From the NCBI GenBank assembly GCA_963971425.1, contig OZ020516.1, positions 16,976,593 to 17,040,592 on the forward strand: a DNA stretch of 64,000 nucleotides, given 5' to 3'. Every line of letters begins with the position of its first letter. Position 1 is the first letter of the stretch. The translations under genes were made by a program, and so were the position numbers. This document shows positions 48,069-59,298 of this stretch, piece by piece. This DNA comes from Bryoerythrophyllum caledonicum. Its lineage: Eukaryota > Streptophyta > Bryopsida > Pottiales > Pottiaceae. Under the pieces are notes generated by a model. The model was not told the origin of the DNA and made no database searches. It saw only the letters and a program-made list of their open reading frames with translations.

Positions 48069-48870
48069 ATGCTTGATCATTGTCGCCTAGGCTATTTTAT
48101 GTGGCGACTTCCACAACGGTAGAGGCGCCTCCTCTTGATACCTTCTCCGAACACTTGGGATCTCTAGACTCCAAGTCCTCTGATTTCCCTCGAGGCAATC
48201 TCAAGCTCCAGATGCTTCAGTTAAGCTCCCCACTCTGTCCCTCTCTCGCCCTCCTTCCCTTGCGGATGTCTCGTCGGCTCTTCATAGGAGACCGGTCTCG
48301 CCGGCTCATCAAGAAACCTATTGCCTTGACGTCACATTTGCTACGACACTTGCTAGAAAAGCCCGCTTCCCCAAGGAATCAAACTAGGTTTTTTTTCTTT
48401 CTTTTAGACATTAGTCTGGTAGTTAGGCCCCTTTTTCTAGACTTTCTCTGCCCCTAGGGTTTGTTGGTTTTCTTTCTTTGTAAATTGATTTTTTCCTTCG
48501 TTGTAAGTTTGTTGGTTTTCCATTTCCTAGGTGGTTTTCTTCCTTGGTCTTGCCTTTGTTTGCCACATGGCGGTTGGGCTGTTTGGGCCGTTACTTTGAG
48601 ATGTTCTCTTGATTCTTTATAATGTGCTCTTGTTGATTTTAACCCCGGATTTGGGTCGTCCATGGATTGTCCTTGCTCTACTTTCGGAGCATCAACACAG
48701 ACGCTTGCGTTTGGAGCATCAACTCCTTTGTTCCGTGCTCACACAAAGTGCATTTGTCTTCGGTGCGAGTATCACGACCCGCTTCGGAAGCATTAATCAT
48801 GCACATGAGAGGGGATCAAATTTTAGCTCTTTGTCAGATTTTTAGGGTTTGATTAGGCGGGTTTGAATTT
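48069..48870. other. GC-richer island without a recognised gene
   Basis: The base composition resembles the gene islands, and a 125-aa open frame on + runs from 48080 to 48457, but no domain, splice pattern or family motif is recognisable. The composition alone could reflect an old retroelement or pseudogene. Confidence 0.25.
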
Positions 48871-50868
48871 GCAGTGATTTCTTTGAGTTAGCGTGTAGGA
48901 TTTTGGGTTTTTAAAATAATGTTTGACTAAAAAAATCTCCATTGTAATTTGGATTTAGCTCATGCAAAGGTTTCAAAGTTTGCGTTTATTTGTGCCATGA
49001 AATTTGTAGCTGTTATTGGTTTTGAATTTCGGTGTTGTGACTTGAGAAGTGACTTTTAGAATGGATCACTAAACTTTGAGGTTTAGATATCGAGGATATG
49101 TTCTACATTGTCCTACGGTTCTCTGTGAGTCCCTAGTGTGGAAAATTGAAATTGTCGAAGTTGTTGAGGAGTCTGAGTATCACAAAAATTGAGTTGAATC
49201 CAAGGAAGATGCTTGATTCCAAAGTTTTCCAAATTTGAAAAATCCGAAGAGCTCAGACTATGATTACAACTTCCATAAGAAATCTTAGGTTTGATTCAAT
49301 TTCTATGATTCTTAGGCTCATAGAAAGGTCTTTATGGAAGTATAAAGGTCATCTTTGTGTGATTGATTCAATTGTGGAATTCATGTACTGTACAATTGAT
49401 TTGCCGGAGTTGCAGAAGGTTTAAGGGTAGAAGCACATTAAGCCCTTATACAAATTTGGCAAAAATTGAGAATTCTATAAAGAATTAAAAATAACTTTTT
49501 TTTACTTTGGTTGGTTGGTGATGGAAGTAAACTTGGTTTTCCATAAGGGCCTAATTTTATTTTATTTAATCCCTTCTACAAGAAATTTTTTAGGAACGTT
49601 AAACTTGAGAGGAGGTACATTGTGACATTAAAAACTTCTAATTTGAGTATAGAGTGATTTCAAAGACGCACGGATTAAACAAAAATTAGGCCTACTTGTA
49701 GAATCTTATTAGCTTCCTTTACTAACAAACAAAAGTGTAAAAAAATGATTTTCATTTATTTTGAATTCCCCACTTTTAGCCATTTTAGTGAATAAAACTA
49801 AGTATTGATTACAAATGGCAAATTGCCCTTGGACCCTAGGATCCATTAGTAAAGTCAATCATTCCATAAAATGTAATTCTCCTCATTTATGTACCCTTGA
49901 AATAAATTTGTTCCAAATATGAGACATTGCGACATCAAAAGTGGAGTATTGTAGTGTGCTTATACCCTCAAATGCCATGTTAAGCGTCTTAAATAAAAAT
50001 TGTGATTTGCATCATCTGACGTTCAATATCTCACCATTTTAGTAGGAATCCAATATATGTTTTGATCTCCAATACTAGTACCTAAACACCTAGCAAATGA
50101 GAAGGAAATTTAATAATTGCTAAAGAGGATCACTGCCATTAGAATTTTGATGCTGAACTTTGTGTGTAGGCTAGTTTGCTTTCCATAAACCTATAATTCC
50201 CTTCATTCCAATCTTGAGAGCCAACAAAAATAACAACAATTATATCAACATGGTTGCACCAACAAATATGATAGGTTGGTAATTGTATAAACGCTTCTCT
50301 GTAATATGTGCCACTATCAAGGCATAAATTCTATTGTCCAAACGAGGGCTTGGTTATACCTAATAGCTCTTTTGCATATGCACTTGTCTTAAATCTTTTT
50401 GCTATTGACATCCCTCTAAGAGTGCTTACAAATGTTTTTCTTTCTCAGCCTAATATGCTCAGAGCTTAGAAGTTATGCTAATGAGGATATTGTCAACATC
50501 CTTGTGCTCAAATTGTTCAACTTCCTATTCATTTTGCAAAATTCAAAATATGCTATTCTATTTTTTATTGGCTCCATGACCAAAAAATGACTTTAAACTC
50601 GAGCCCATGCTTTGACAAATCCTCCATGGCTACCACTTAATGCTCATTCTCGTAGAAGATGCGCTCATCACAACCTTGCTACTCATAGAAGCTATGGTAG
50701 ACTTGTCAATAAGTAAACTAGCTGCAAGCATAATCAATGGAGATTCTACTCTTGTAATCAAAGTTGTCCTTGTACCGTTTCTAAGACTTGGTCTCCACCC
50801 TTGTTTTCCTTCACAATCGCTAACCCAATAAGTCACTTGGAGGCCCCGTTGTTCTTCTCCATTGGTTT
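48871..50868. other. Intergenic and 3' flank of the receptor-kinase pseudogene
   Basis: AT-rich; no gene supported. Confidence 0.3.
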
Positions 50869-53760
50869 CTACAAGGCTTGAAGCATGTTCTCGACATCTC
50901 TCATTGTTGGCCGATCTTCTCGGTTCTTCTCGGTACACATCAATCTCTTGCACCCGCAACATTTTCTTCAAAGAAGCCAAACTTGGTTTGTCTATATCCC
51001 CCTCATACAAGATCGACGAATCAAGGATACACCGACACATTCGTCCACCGTTGAGTTGCACAGTCTCTTTCACCCATGCAACGATGTGCAAGGCAGTCCC
51101 ATAGCTAGGATCATGGGTTGGCCCCTTTCCTGTCAAGAGTTCCAACAACAACACCCCATAAGAGTACACATCCACTTGTGGCGTCGTTGCAACGCTAAAT
51201 CCTGCCTGTGCACAATGGAAAACACATGTCATGGATAATCCCAATGTGGCCCCAACTTCATTAAAGCTTACTTAAAGAACCGTGTTTCTATGTGTCATGA
51301 TACTTGATCATCCATGTTGCACAAGCGGAATATCAAGTGGACCATTGTACCTTTAGAAGCTTGAATCTTACCTGGAGGAATGTAGCCAAAGGTTCCCACA
51401 ACATTTTGCGTGGATAGCCACGGCTTCAATCCTTGTTGCATGCCCAACACCTTGGCAAGACCAAAATCCGAGATGCGGGGCTCCAAGTCATTGTCAAGGA
51501 GCACATTAGAAGACTTGATGTCTTGATGCACTACATGAGCATCACAATCATGGTGGAGATATGCTAATCCGTGGGCGACACCCTTGGCAATTTGAAGCCT
51601 AGCTTCCCATGTCAAATACATTATTGGTGCACCTTCTTTGTTGCCGTGTAGGGCGGAATGGAGGTTCCTCCTTGGCACATAATCATACAAGAGAAGCCCC
51701 ACCTTGTCTTGCTTTATGAATCCTAATAACATGACCACGTTCCGATGCCTTGCCTTGCCTACACTCTTCACCTCGGCCCAGAAGGTTTTATGAGCTAGTG
51801 TGGTCTTAGCAGGATCCGTGAACACAATCTTCTTGACTGCAATGTAGGGATATATGTCGGTGACACCCTTTGCCTTGTAGACCACGCCACGTGCCCCCCT
51901 TCCAATGATGAACTTGTCGCTTAGGTTTTCAGTGGTGCTCATGATGTCATCAAAAGTGAGCAACCATTCCTTGTTGGACAAGTTCATCTCCAAAACTTCC
52001 TGACTTGCATTCAGGTTTCTTTGCATCAATCTACGCCTCCAAAAGTGGAATGCTGCATATGCCAACAACACAGAGGCAATCACTACCAGCACCATGCCGA
52101 CAATAACTCGGATTGAGAGCTTCACCTTCCCTCCCACAACTTCTGAGGGCCCACTCACGCCAATGCACATGTCATTGGCGTCGTATTCGAGGCACAAGCC
52201 CGGGTTGCCTTGGAAGGAAGATGGGTCTGCAACCAAGAACTTCACCCATGCACGCGGTAATGGACCTGTGAGGCGGTTGAAGGATATATTCACGGAGATG
52301 AGGGAAACCATCAACTCTCCCAACAAACTTGGCACATTGCCTGTGAGGTTGTTGTGTGAGAGGTCCAAAACCTCTATATGTGCCAATAGCCCAAGAGATG
52401 ACGGAATTGTCCCAGTGTGACCCCCATAGCTCAAGTTGAGGACTCGCAACACCATCAAGGATCCAATTTCTGATGGAATGGAAGCGTTCCACGGGTTCTC
52501 CGCAAGGATGAGGTCAGTCAATGTGAAAACAAAGCCCAAGTAGATGCTTGGATTGAACATGTTGAGCTTGATGCCTTCAAGGTGAAGCTTTTGTAGGTTG
52601 GAAAGGTTCCCAAGTGCTAGAGGGACGGCCCCGGTGAGGGAATTATACCCCAAGTCAATGTGATACAACAACTTGCACATGGACATTGCCGCAGAGATCT
52701 CACCTGTAAGGTTGTTCTTAGCCAATAGCAAAGCTGAGAGGTTTTGTGTGAGTTAGGGGAAGTCAAGGACAAAGATTTCTCCACTGAATCTATTCTCACT
52801 CAAGTCTAGATAGGTTAAGTTGCTCTTACTTCCAAGACCTAGTGGTAGACGCCCTTCAAATTGGTTGCGCACACCTCTGAAATCTACTAATGATGAGTTT
52901 CGACCAAAATAATCGGGAATTGACGTAAACATATGGTCTTGAATACCAACCATTTTCAAGCTCGCACAACGAGCAACAGACAAGGGGATTGCACCTTCAA
53001 ATCTATTCCAACTAATAGCCAACCACTCCAATTTCCCATTGTCGCAGAGTCCATCCGGCAAAGTTCCGTTGAAGGAGTTGCGAGACAGGCTAAAAGATGT
53101 TAAATTTGGCATAAACCTTCCAAAGTCACGAGGAATGGGGCCCGAAAAGTTGTTGTAGGAGAGGACTACTCTACTTAAATGAATAGCTCTAGACAAACTT
53201 GAAGGAACTCCTCCAGTCAAGGCATTGAAACTCAACCACACCTCCGACAAGTTCTCGGTAGTTAGCACGCCATCTCAAATAGGCCCCGTAAGGAAATTAG
53301 CATGTAAGACTAAGTTCCACATTTTGTTATAACTCCTCAAGGAAGCAGGGATTATTCCAGTGAAGCTATTTCGCTGCAGCTCTATACTTTGTAAGGACGG
53401 CAGATTTCCAAGCCAGGAAGGAATTTCACCGGAGAAATTGTTTGAGCTTACATCATAATGCGTAAGCTCAAGTCATATCCTATTCTTAACCAAAAGAGAC
53501 TCTAGTTAAGGAAACCGAGCTTCATTTCACAACAGGAAGTGAGAAGCGAACCGCCACAGAACTGAAGAGAATATATCCAAACATGCACACACATGGGTCC
53601 TCACAGATCACAACTTCACAGAGTCTTCGTCGCCTCCCAGAACTGATTCCGTCATTGAGGCAAAGCAAGCAGCAAACCAACAGGCGCACGAAAACATCAA
53701 GGCTTCTCCAAACGTGACGTTGCTGCCGCGGAGGAGGAATCACGCGCACCTGCTAATGCG
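50869..53760 (-). pseudogene. LRR receptor-like kinase pseudogene
   Basis: Remnant of a plant LRR-RLK (subfamily XI-like by appearance). The N-terminal LRR part shows plant repeats (LSYNNFSGPIPRDF, SWNRFEGAIPLSV, LSENRFSGEI) but in-frame stops lie near 53483 (TGA), 53274 (TGA) and 52753 (TAA). A longer intact frame at 52731-51373 gives more LRRs, a TM segment (VIVGMVLVVIASVLLAYAAF), the glycine loop GRGARGVVYK, AVKK, HQD (in place of HRD) and DFGLAK. A GT-AG intron joins 51372 to 51201; after it comes VDVYSYGVLLLELLTGK. The activation-segment PPE is reduced to PPG. A frameshift near 50940 puts the end (EDRPTMRDV) in another frame, with stop at 50869-50871. A possible damaged signal-peptide exon lies at about 53640-53749. 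It is not expected to make a working receptor. Confidence 0.85.
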
Positions 53761-53843
53761 TACCATTGCGGCGCCAGCCTGATGCATATTCCACCACCCA
53801 CTGTGCCCTCGGTGGTGTTTGTGTCAACTTTATTATTTGTTTA

Positions 53844-54166
53844 AGGTAAGCCTCCCCATAACCACAAAAACCCATAGCCGACGCCTATAAAATTGGGGTA
53901 TATCCAATCCTCTTTCATCCCATTACCACCAACTCAGCTCCAAATCAAGGTTTGCTATTAGTCAGGACCCTTACTTTTGGTCCTTGGTTGTGGGGTACCT
54001 ATTGTTGGCCATCCACTAAACATGGTTGCACAGTTTGAAAATTCATAACTAATTCTGTTTTCATCGGAAAAATATGAAGTCACTTGGGTTGGAATTGTAA
54101 TTCTATTGGCTATCACTGAAAAATAATAGTATAATTATCTCCTCTCCATATATGCACATTCCTTAA
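53844..54166. mobile_element. MITE family M, copy 3, split by a TTAA element
   Basis: Starts after TA with AGGTAAGCCTCCCCATAACC and follows copy 1 through CATATATGCACATTCCTTAA. Intact copies continue CTTGTCGGTTTTAGGGGG. Here the sequence stops at TTAA, where element N begins. A remnant (GGGGTTTTAGGG) follows at about 55006. Confidence 0.8.
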
Positions 54167-54997
54167 GTACCTGGGGGGTACAAATCGATTTTGAGCACGT
54201 TCCTAAGAATCCATTTTCGAAGATAACTTCTTGAAATTTTTAGTGCGAATACGAATACGGGTTTTCTTTGCGGGGAATTTTTTTTTTTTTGGACTTGTAG
54301 GGAAAAAGTTATGGCGCTTCAAACATAAAAAGCTCGACTCTTTTGACAGCTAGGCAGGGTACTGTAGAGATTAATAGTGCCACTGTAGAATTGACAATTG
54401 CACTTTTTGGAGGCGGGTGGTAGTGATGGAAAGTTCTTGGCAACCTTCATTGTTTTCACTTAAAAATGCATAGAAATTAAGGATTTTACTTTTTTGAATT
54501 TTTTTCTATTTTTAGAATAAGTCATGATAATTCTAGTCACCGTATGGATTTGCGATCCAACAATCATTTCTCTATTTACAAAATAAAAATTCTTTCTTAT
54601 GTTAAAAGCAACTTTCTATACCCCTAGTCGTTGCGGGTCCATTTTTCTAATTGTAAACACCTCCATTACTTCTAATTTTTGGCGTGCAATGGCCTAACTT
54701 AAGGTAGAACATAGATCCGTTGAGTTTATGCAATGTGTAGTGCAAACAAAGTACGCTGAACCTATCCGGGCACAGTAGAAATAAACAATTTTGCACTCTT
54801 CAAATGCATATATCTTTCAATCCGTACGGTCAAAGTCTACGAAAATTTCGAGGTGTCTTCTTGTAGTGGTTATCTTGAAGATCCAACGGTTGAAATTAGT
54901 AAAAAAATATATAAATTAAAATAAAAATATCTCATCTCAAAGTGGCAGTTTTGGGGTGGTTTTGGTGAAGCACAAGGCTTGGTCTTTCAGGGATTAA
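54163..54997 (-). mobile_element. TTAA element N, inserted in MITE M3
   Basis: 835 bp between TTAA at 54163-54166 and 54994-54997. The right end reversed is TTAATCCCTGAAAGACCAAG, like element C. The left end is diverged (TTAAGTACCTGGGGGG). The interior has CATATATCTTTCAATCCGTA and GGTCAAAGTC, as in the A/B/C group. Confidence 0.65.
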
Positions 54998-57206
54998 AAA
55001 TCCCCGGGGTTTTAGGGTTTAAGAGGTTAGGTTTCCGTTTCAATTCGAGAATGCAGAAGCAGCCTGGATTTTGGTTTTGAAGGTGCTGCAATTTTGTCAT
55101 TGTTTGTTCTTTGCGTGCACATGAACAACATCGCAGTCAAACAATAGGTTTAATGTTTATTTGAAGTGCACCAGTTGCATTTAATTATCATCCCTTTGCA
55201 AAGCACTCTTTTGCAAAAGGATACGCAGGGTCCTTAGCCGTGTAGTTTCTAGGTCTTAGCTCATTATAGTTGCAATCTCTTCATTGTTGTTGATAAAAAG
55301 GGAGAACATGTCTGGCTTCTTTCGTAAACATGGGCTGGTCCTTCATCCTGGCGACTGACGTTGCTTCTAAGGACACTTCTGCACTATGCTCGAGGGGTGT
55401 GTTTTGATCAAGTCCAGGCTTGTCGTCCTAATTTAGGGTAATTTCGCTAATTTAAGTACTACTTAAATTAGCGATATGGTGCAGTGAACCTGCACAACCT
55501 AAACACGACAATGAGGAAGTTGAACGGAAAAAAACCAAACAGAAACGGGAACTCTAATGTTGCAACTTTTACATGGAAGGTGCGAGTCGTATATGGACTG
55601 CAATCTACAAAGTTTTCAAGACAGAATTCCACCTTCATTTGAGGACACATGAAATTAGTAGAATGAAAAGTGCTTCACCACATTCTCCATTGGCATTGCT
55701 CTTCATGGCTGAGCACTGGTATTGAAGCACCTTAACTATGCACAAAGTATCACAAAGCTTTCATATTGAAGGAAGTCCCTTTTGTTATTCTCTGCTGCTT
55801 TGTTGTGACCATCTTTCAAGCAGAGCATCTGCAATGAGGCTCGACGAGGATTTCATGGCCAGTACAACATTACCAAATAAACAAATGTCTTGATAGCATG
55901 ACATACTCTGGTCTAGAGCTGCCTATTCACGGAAGTACATTTGCATTCTGTGTTGTCCATCCAAATTTCATTGTACATAATATTCATCCCACAAATCATT
56001 AATCTGCGTAACACTCTATCAGATTACGGAGGAAAAATTTGTTAAACGGATCAATTCCCCGTTCTATTTGGTCCTCAACACCATGCATGAAATTCAACAT
56101 ACAACCAATGCTTCCCCTTCCAAAAGAGAGACCTTCTAATGAAAGATGAAGCGAGGACCATCGTTTGCGACATTCTCTAAACCCTAAACCCTAAACTCGT
56201 TAGCGACATTCGGAGTTGCCGTTGTCACCAATCGTGGCAAGAGATCGTGTGGAGATTGGCAAGAAGAGTATCGGAGATGAGAGCAGGTAGATGGCAGGAG
56301 CGAGGTTTGAAGCACGATTTTGAACCGCAGATGTGATGCCAGGAGAGGAGACTTGCGAACTGAAGGAGCTATAATTTGAAGCGCAAAATTTCTGTTGCGG
56401 AGTCGTTTCTTAAGCCATGGATGTGTTGCAAAAAGAGAAGATCCTGGTAAACCAGTGGAGCAAGACTGTGAAGCTCAAACATTCTGTCTCAGCGTTTTTT
56501 TAAAAACAAATGTGTTGCAGAGAGAGGACAAGTATGGCTCCACGAGGGAGAAGAGGTTGTCATACACGGGAAGAGGCGCAACTCGGAACCCGAGTGACAC
56601 ATAGAAATGGGCAAAACGTATACTTCATCCAAGACGGGTTAGGTGCTGGTCGACGTTCTCGGTGCCCGAAGAGCAATCTGGAACTGCTGCGCTTCTCATG
56701 ACTGATATCACCATCGCTTTTTTCCAGGAGTTCCGTGAACAAGGTTGGCAGGTTCACTTGGAAGCCAGCAGCAAACGCAGTCATAAAATCCAGGTAAGCC
56801 TTCTTTGAGTGCTTGTCAAGCCTTAGATAACGAGTGCAGATTCTTAACCTTAAGGCTTGACAAGCATTAAGAATGTATTGAACACACGTAACTACAACAT
56901 AGGAGGACCACAACTCTAGCCCCAAGGTGCCCCAGGAAAACATTTGAAGTGCCACAGGGAAATTCGTCATTCCGCTACCCTAATCTCTGTAAAAAGGATC
57001 CGACAGTGGCTTATTCATCACTTTGCGTACAACCAATTAATCTGCTAGGATGCGAACGACCTGAGGTTCACACACAGAATTGAAATCCTCTCACCTGGAA
57101 CGTATAACTAACTACCAAGGAATGTATATATTTCGGAGCCTAGTTTATCAGTAAGAATGAACGTTTTTTTTTTAGTATGTACAGGGTTTAAACTAACGTT
57201 GTATGA
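54998..57206. other. Intergenic, no supported gene
   Basis: Contains AAACCCTAAACCCTAAACT near 56176-56195 (telomere-type units). A pair of arms, GTGCTTGTCAAGCCTTA near 56808 and TAAGGCTTGACAAGCA near 56851, could fold. A minus-strand open frame of 136 aa at 56560-56970 and plus-strand splice-like signals near 56726-56794 are suggestive but give no recognisable protein. Confidence 0.35.
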
Positions 57207-57859
57207 TCACTGATCACCGTCGAGTTCGTCGCTGGAACCCGAAGTACTGTCGTGGTCTTGACACAATTGCGACGCGATGAAGTCGATCACGTCGGCGCAC
57301 GTCGTCATTTTCCTGGCCTCGACGTAGGACAGGCTCAGGCCGTACTTCTCCAGCATGCCCAAGACAAGCACCACCACGTCCCCTTTCTGCAGCTTCAGAT
57401 CGTCCTCGAACTTCGCAAGCTCCGTAACCTGGTCCCATAATTATGTTAATGGCTCATATAAAGTGGTTGGTTAGGAAGGTCAAGCTTATTTTCTAATAAT
57501 CAAGTGCTGCTTTGCATTTGAAGAAGTTTGACAAGATCCAACCACTGATGTTAAGTCCATAACATGGTTGTTGCAACGACAGGATACTTTCGTTCTGACT
57601 TTGCACAGATATGAAACTAGGATACCTGAGAGAGATCGACGCCGTGGCAGGCCTTGACGGCGGCGAGGACGCGGGGGACGATATCGCTGCGTTCTAGGGG
57701 AGCCTCCCTGGGGTCAGAGTCCACGCGCTCCGGCCGCAGGCACCTCTGGCTGTGCCGTTGCCGCGGCCTGTTACTAGCACTGTCCGCGTGCACCTTCCCC
57801 TTGATGTGCCGAAGGAATGTCGTCTGCAGCGACCGCAGAAACGGCCTCCCAGGCTGCAT
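57207..57859 (-). CDS. Acyl-carrier-protein-like protein without the phosphopantetheine serine
   Basis: 151 aa from two exons, 57859-57626 and 57428-57207, joined at phase 0 (DLSQ|VTELA) by a GT-AG intron. The N-terminal 45 or so residues are basic and Arg/Ser-rich (MQPGRPFLRSLQTTFLRHIK), like a mitochondrial presequence. The rest follows the ACP fold: IVPRVLAAVKACHGVDLSQ, VTELAKFEDDLKL, GDVVVLVLGMLEKYGLSL, EARKMTTCADVIDFIASQL, then an acidic tail SSDELDGDQ. In canonical ACPs the stretch after the DLGL-like motif is DSLD, whose Ser carries the prosthetic group. Here the matching residues are QKGD, so no attachment site is seen. An acceptor just upstream of the ATG suggests a 5' UTR intron. 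A structural role, as for ACP subunits of complex I, is possible (inference). Confidence 0.75.
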
Positions 57860-59190
57860 GATGGCGGTACTATCTTCACCAACCTACAAACACAAGAGTC
57901 CCAATCAGTTTACAGTGTGCACTTGTCGATATCAAGAAGGAAAATGTGCTCCTATATATTCAGCTCAGTCAACAACAACTCGTTACCGACAGAGATTCAC
58001 AGCCAAGTTCGAACCTAGTACTGGACCTCCCTGATTCAAAGAGAGAAGGGTTTGCCTGATTCTGGAGTCACTTTGTAAACAAGAGTAGTACATGGTCCCA
58101 GAAACCTACAAAAATATAACCCCAGCGAACAACAAGAGCTCGACATATTCGAAGATTCAGACACAACTTACCAAGCAATGCTAGTACCGGACCTTCAACC
58201 TGACCCGTTGTGAAGGCGAAGAGAGTCTGGAGCCACCATTCGATTCGTTAACAAGAGTAACACCAAGCACTGATCATGGCCCCTAGAAACCTACAAAAAA
58301 AGTAATGAACCAACAAAAACGACGACCAGTCCACACACACACAGCTCACCAAGCAATCCGTTGTGAGGGAAAGAATAAAGAGTTTGTCTGATTCTGGAGC
58401 CACTACTCACTTAAATGCAGACACGATCCATACCAAAGCATGGCAGGCTAGAAATGAAATTTGCTATTATCAATTGAATAGAAAAAACACACTTATTTGT
58501 TAACGAAGAGCTGGAAAAAATCGCAACCGAATCCAGTGGAACCAATTTGGGACATTGCGACTGGACAGCATTCTAACTATCCTTGTCACCGAATAGCAAA
58601 CTTATGGAAATAACAGTTTCTCGCTTGCGAAAATGAGACCCTCCGCTCCCACATACACCAAACCTGCCAAAATTAGGATCCGAATCTGCATCACTTCCCA
58701 GTTAAAAAAAAGAATGTGCACACTGCCGATTCATTTAAAACAGAAATTTAAAACTAAGAAAATCAATTAAATAACCATGACTGCCGCCTGAGCACCGAGC
58801 CGCTTCCACGCCGAAACCACGTCCTCTTGTCATAGGTGTTGTAGTTTGCCTCCAGGATAACCTTTATTTGTGTCAAAAAGAATTTACAAAGAAACAAAAA
58901 TAAAAATAAAAACCCGTAATATAGAAAGGTTGTAACGAACTTCTAATCTATTGAATGAAGCGGACTTTCTTTATGATTCTCTTGTTTGACACATGAAATC
59001 TATTATGCTTCAGTGCTTGTGTTTTTCTAGAGATTTTCCTGGAGGTCAGGGATTTGAGTTATTTTGAAGCATACGGTTATATCAATGGAGATTTGTGAGA
59101 TGGTGCATATCAATTGAACACATGGCCAGGCTAGCACCTGATTTCGGAAGTCCCTCGTGCATGTACACCCATCCCTCCCATAGGTTCTAG
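57860..59190. repeat. Upstream flank of the ACP-like gene, with imperfect tandem repeats
   Basis: From about 58010 to 58420, units of roughly 190 bp share TCTGATTCTGGAGCCACT or a variant, ACAAGAGTA, CATGG(T/C)CCC, AGAAACCTACAAAAA and CTTACCAAGCAAT or CTCACCAAGCAAT. They probably lie in the 5' UTR intron or promoter. No other gene is seen. Confidence 0.55.
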
Positions 59191-59298
59191 CCAAAAATGG
59201 TGCTGGTGGATGGAGGTGGTAAGAACTGAGTAGAGGTTAAAAGTGAGTAGAAGAATTGGTAACTTCAGCCTAATTGCACCTCCATCCATTTGCATTGT

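Noticed and set aside
48080-48457. 125-aa open frame in a GC-richer island
   Set aside because: Suggestive base composition only; no domain or homologue recognised, so it is listed as unassigned sequence.
56560-56970. 136-aa minus-strand open frame near the ACP-like gene
   Set aside because: No recognisable domain; it contains an inverted repeat and the plus strand shows equally good splice-like signals.
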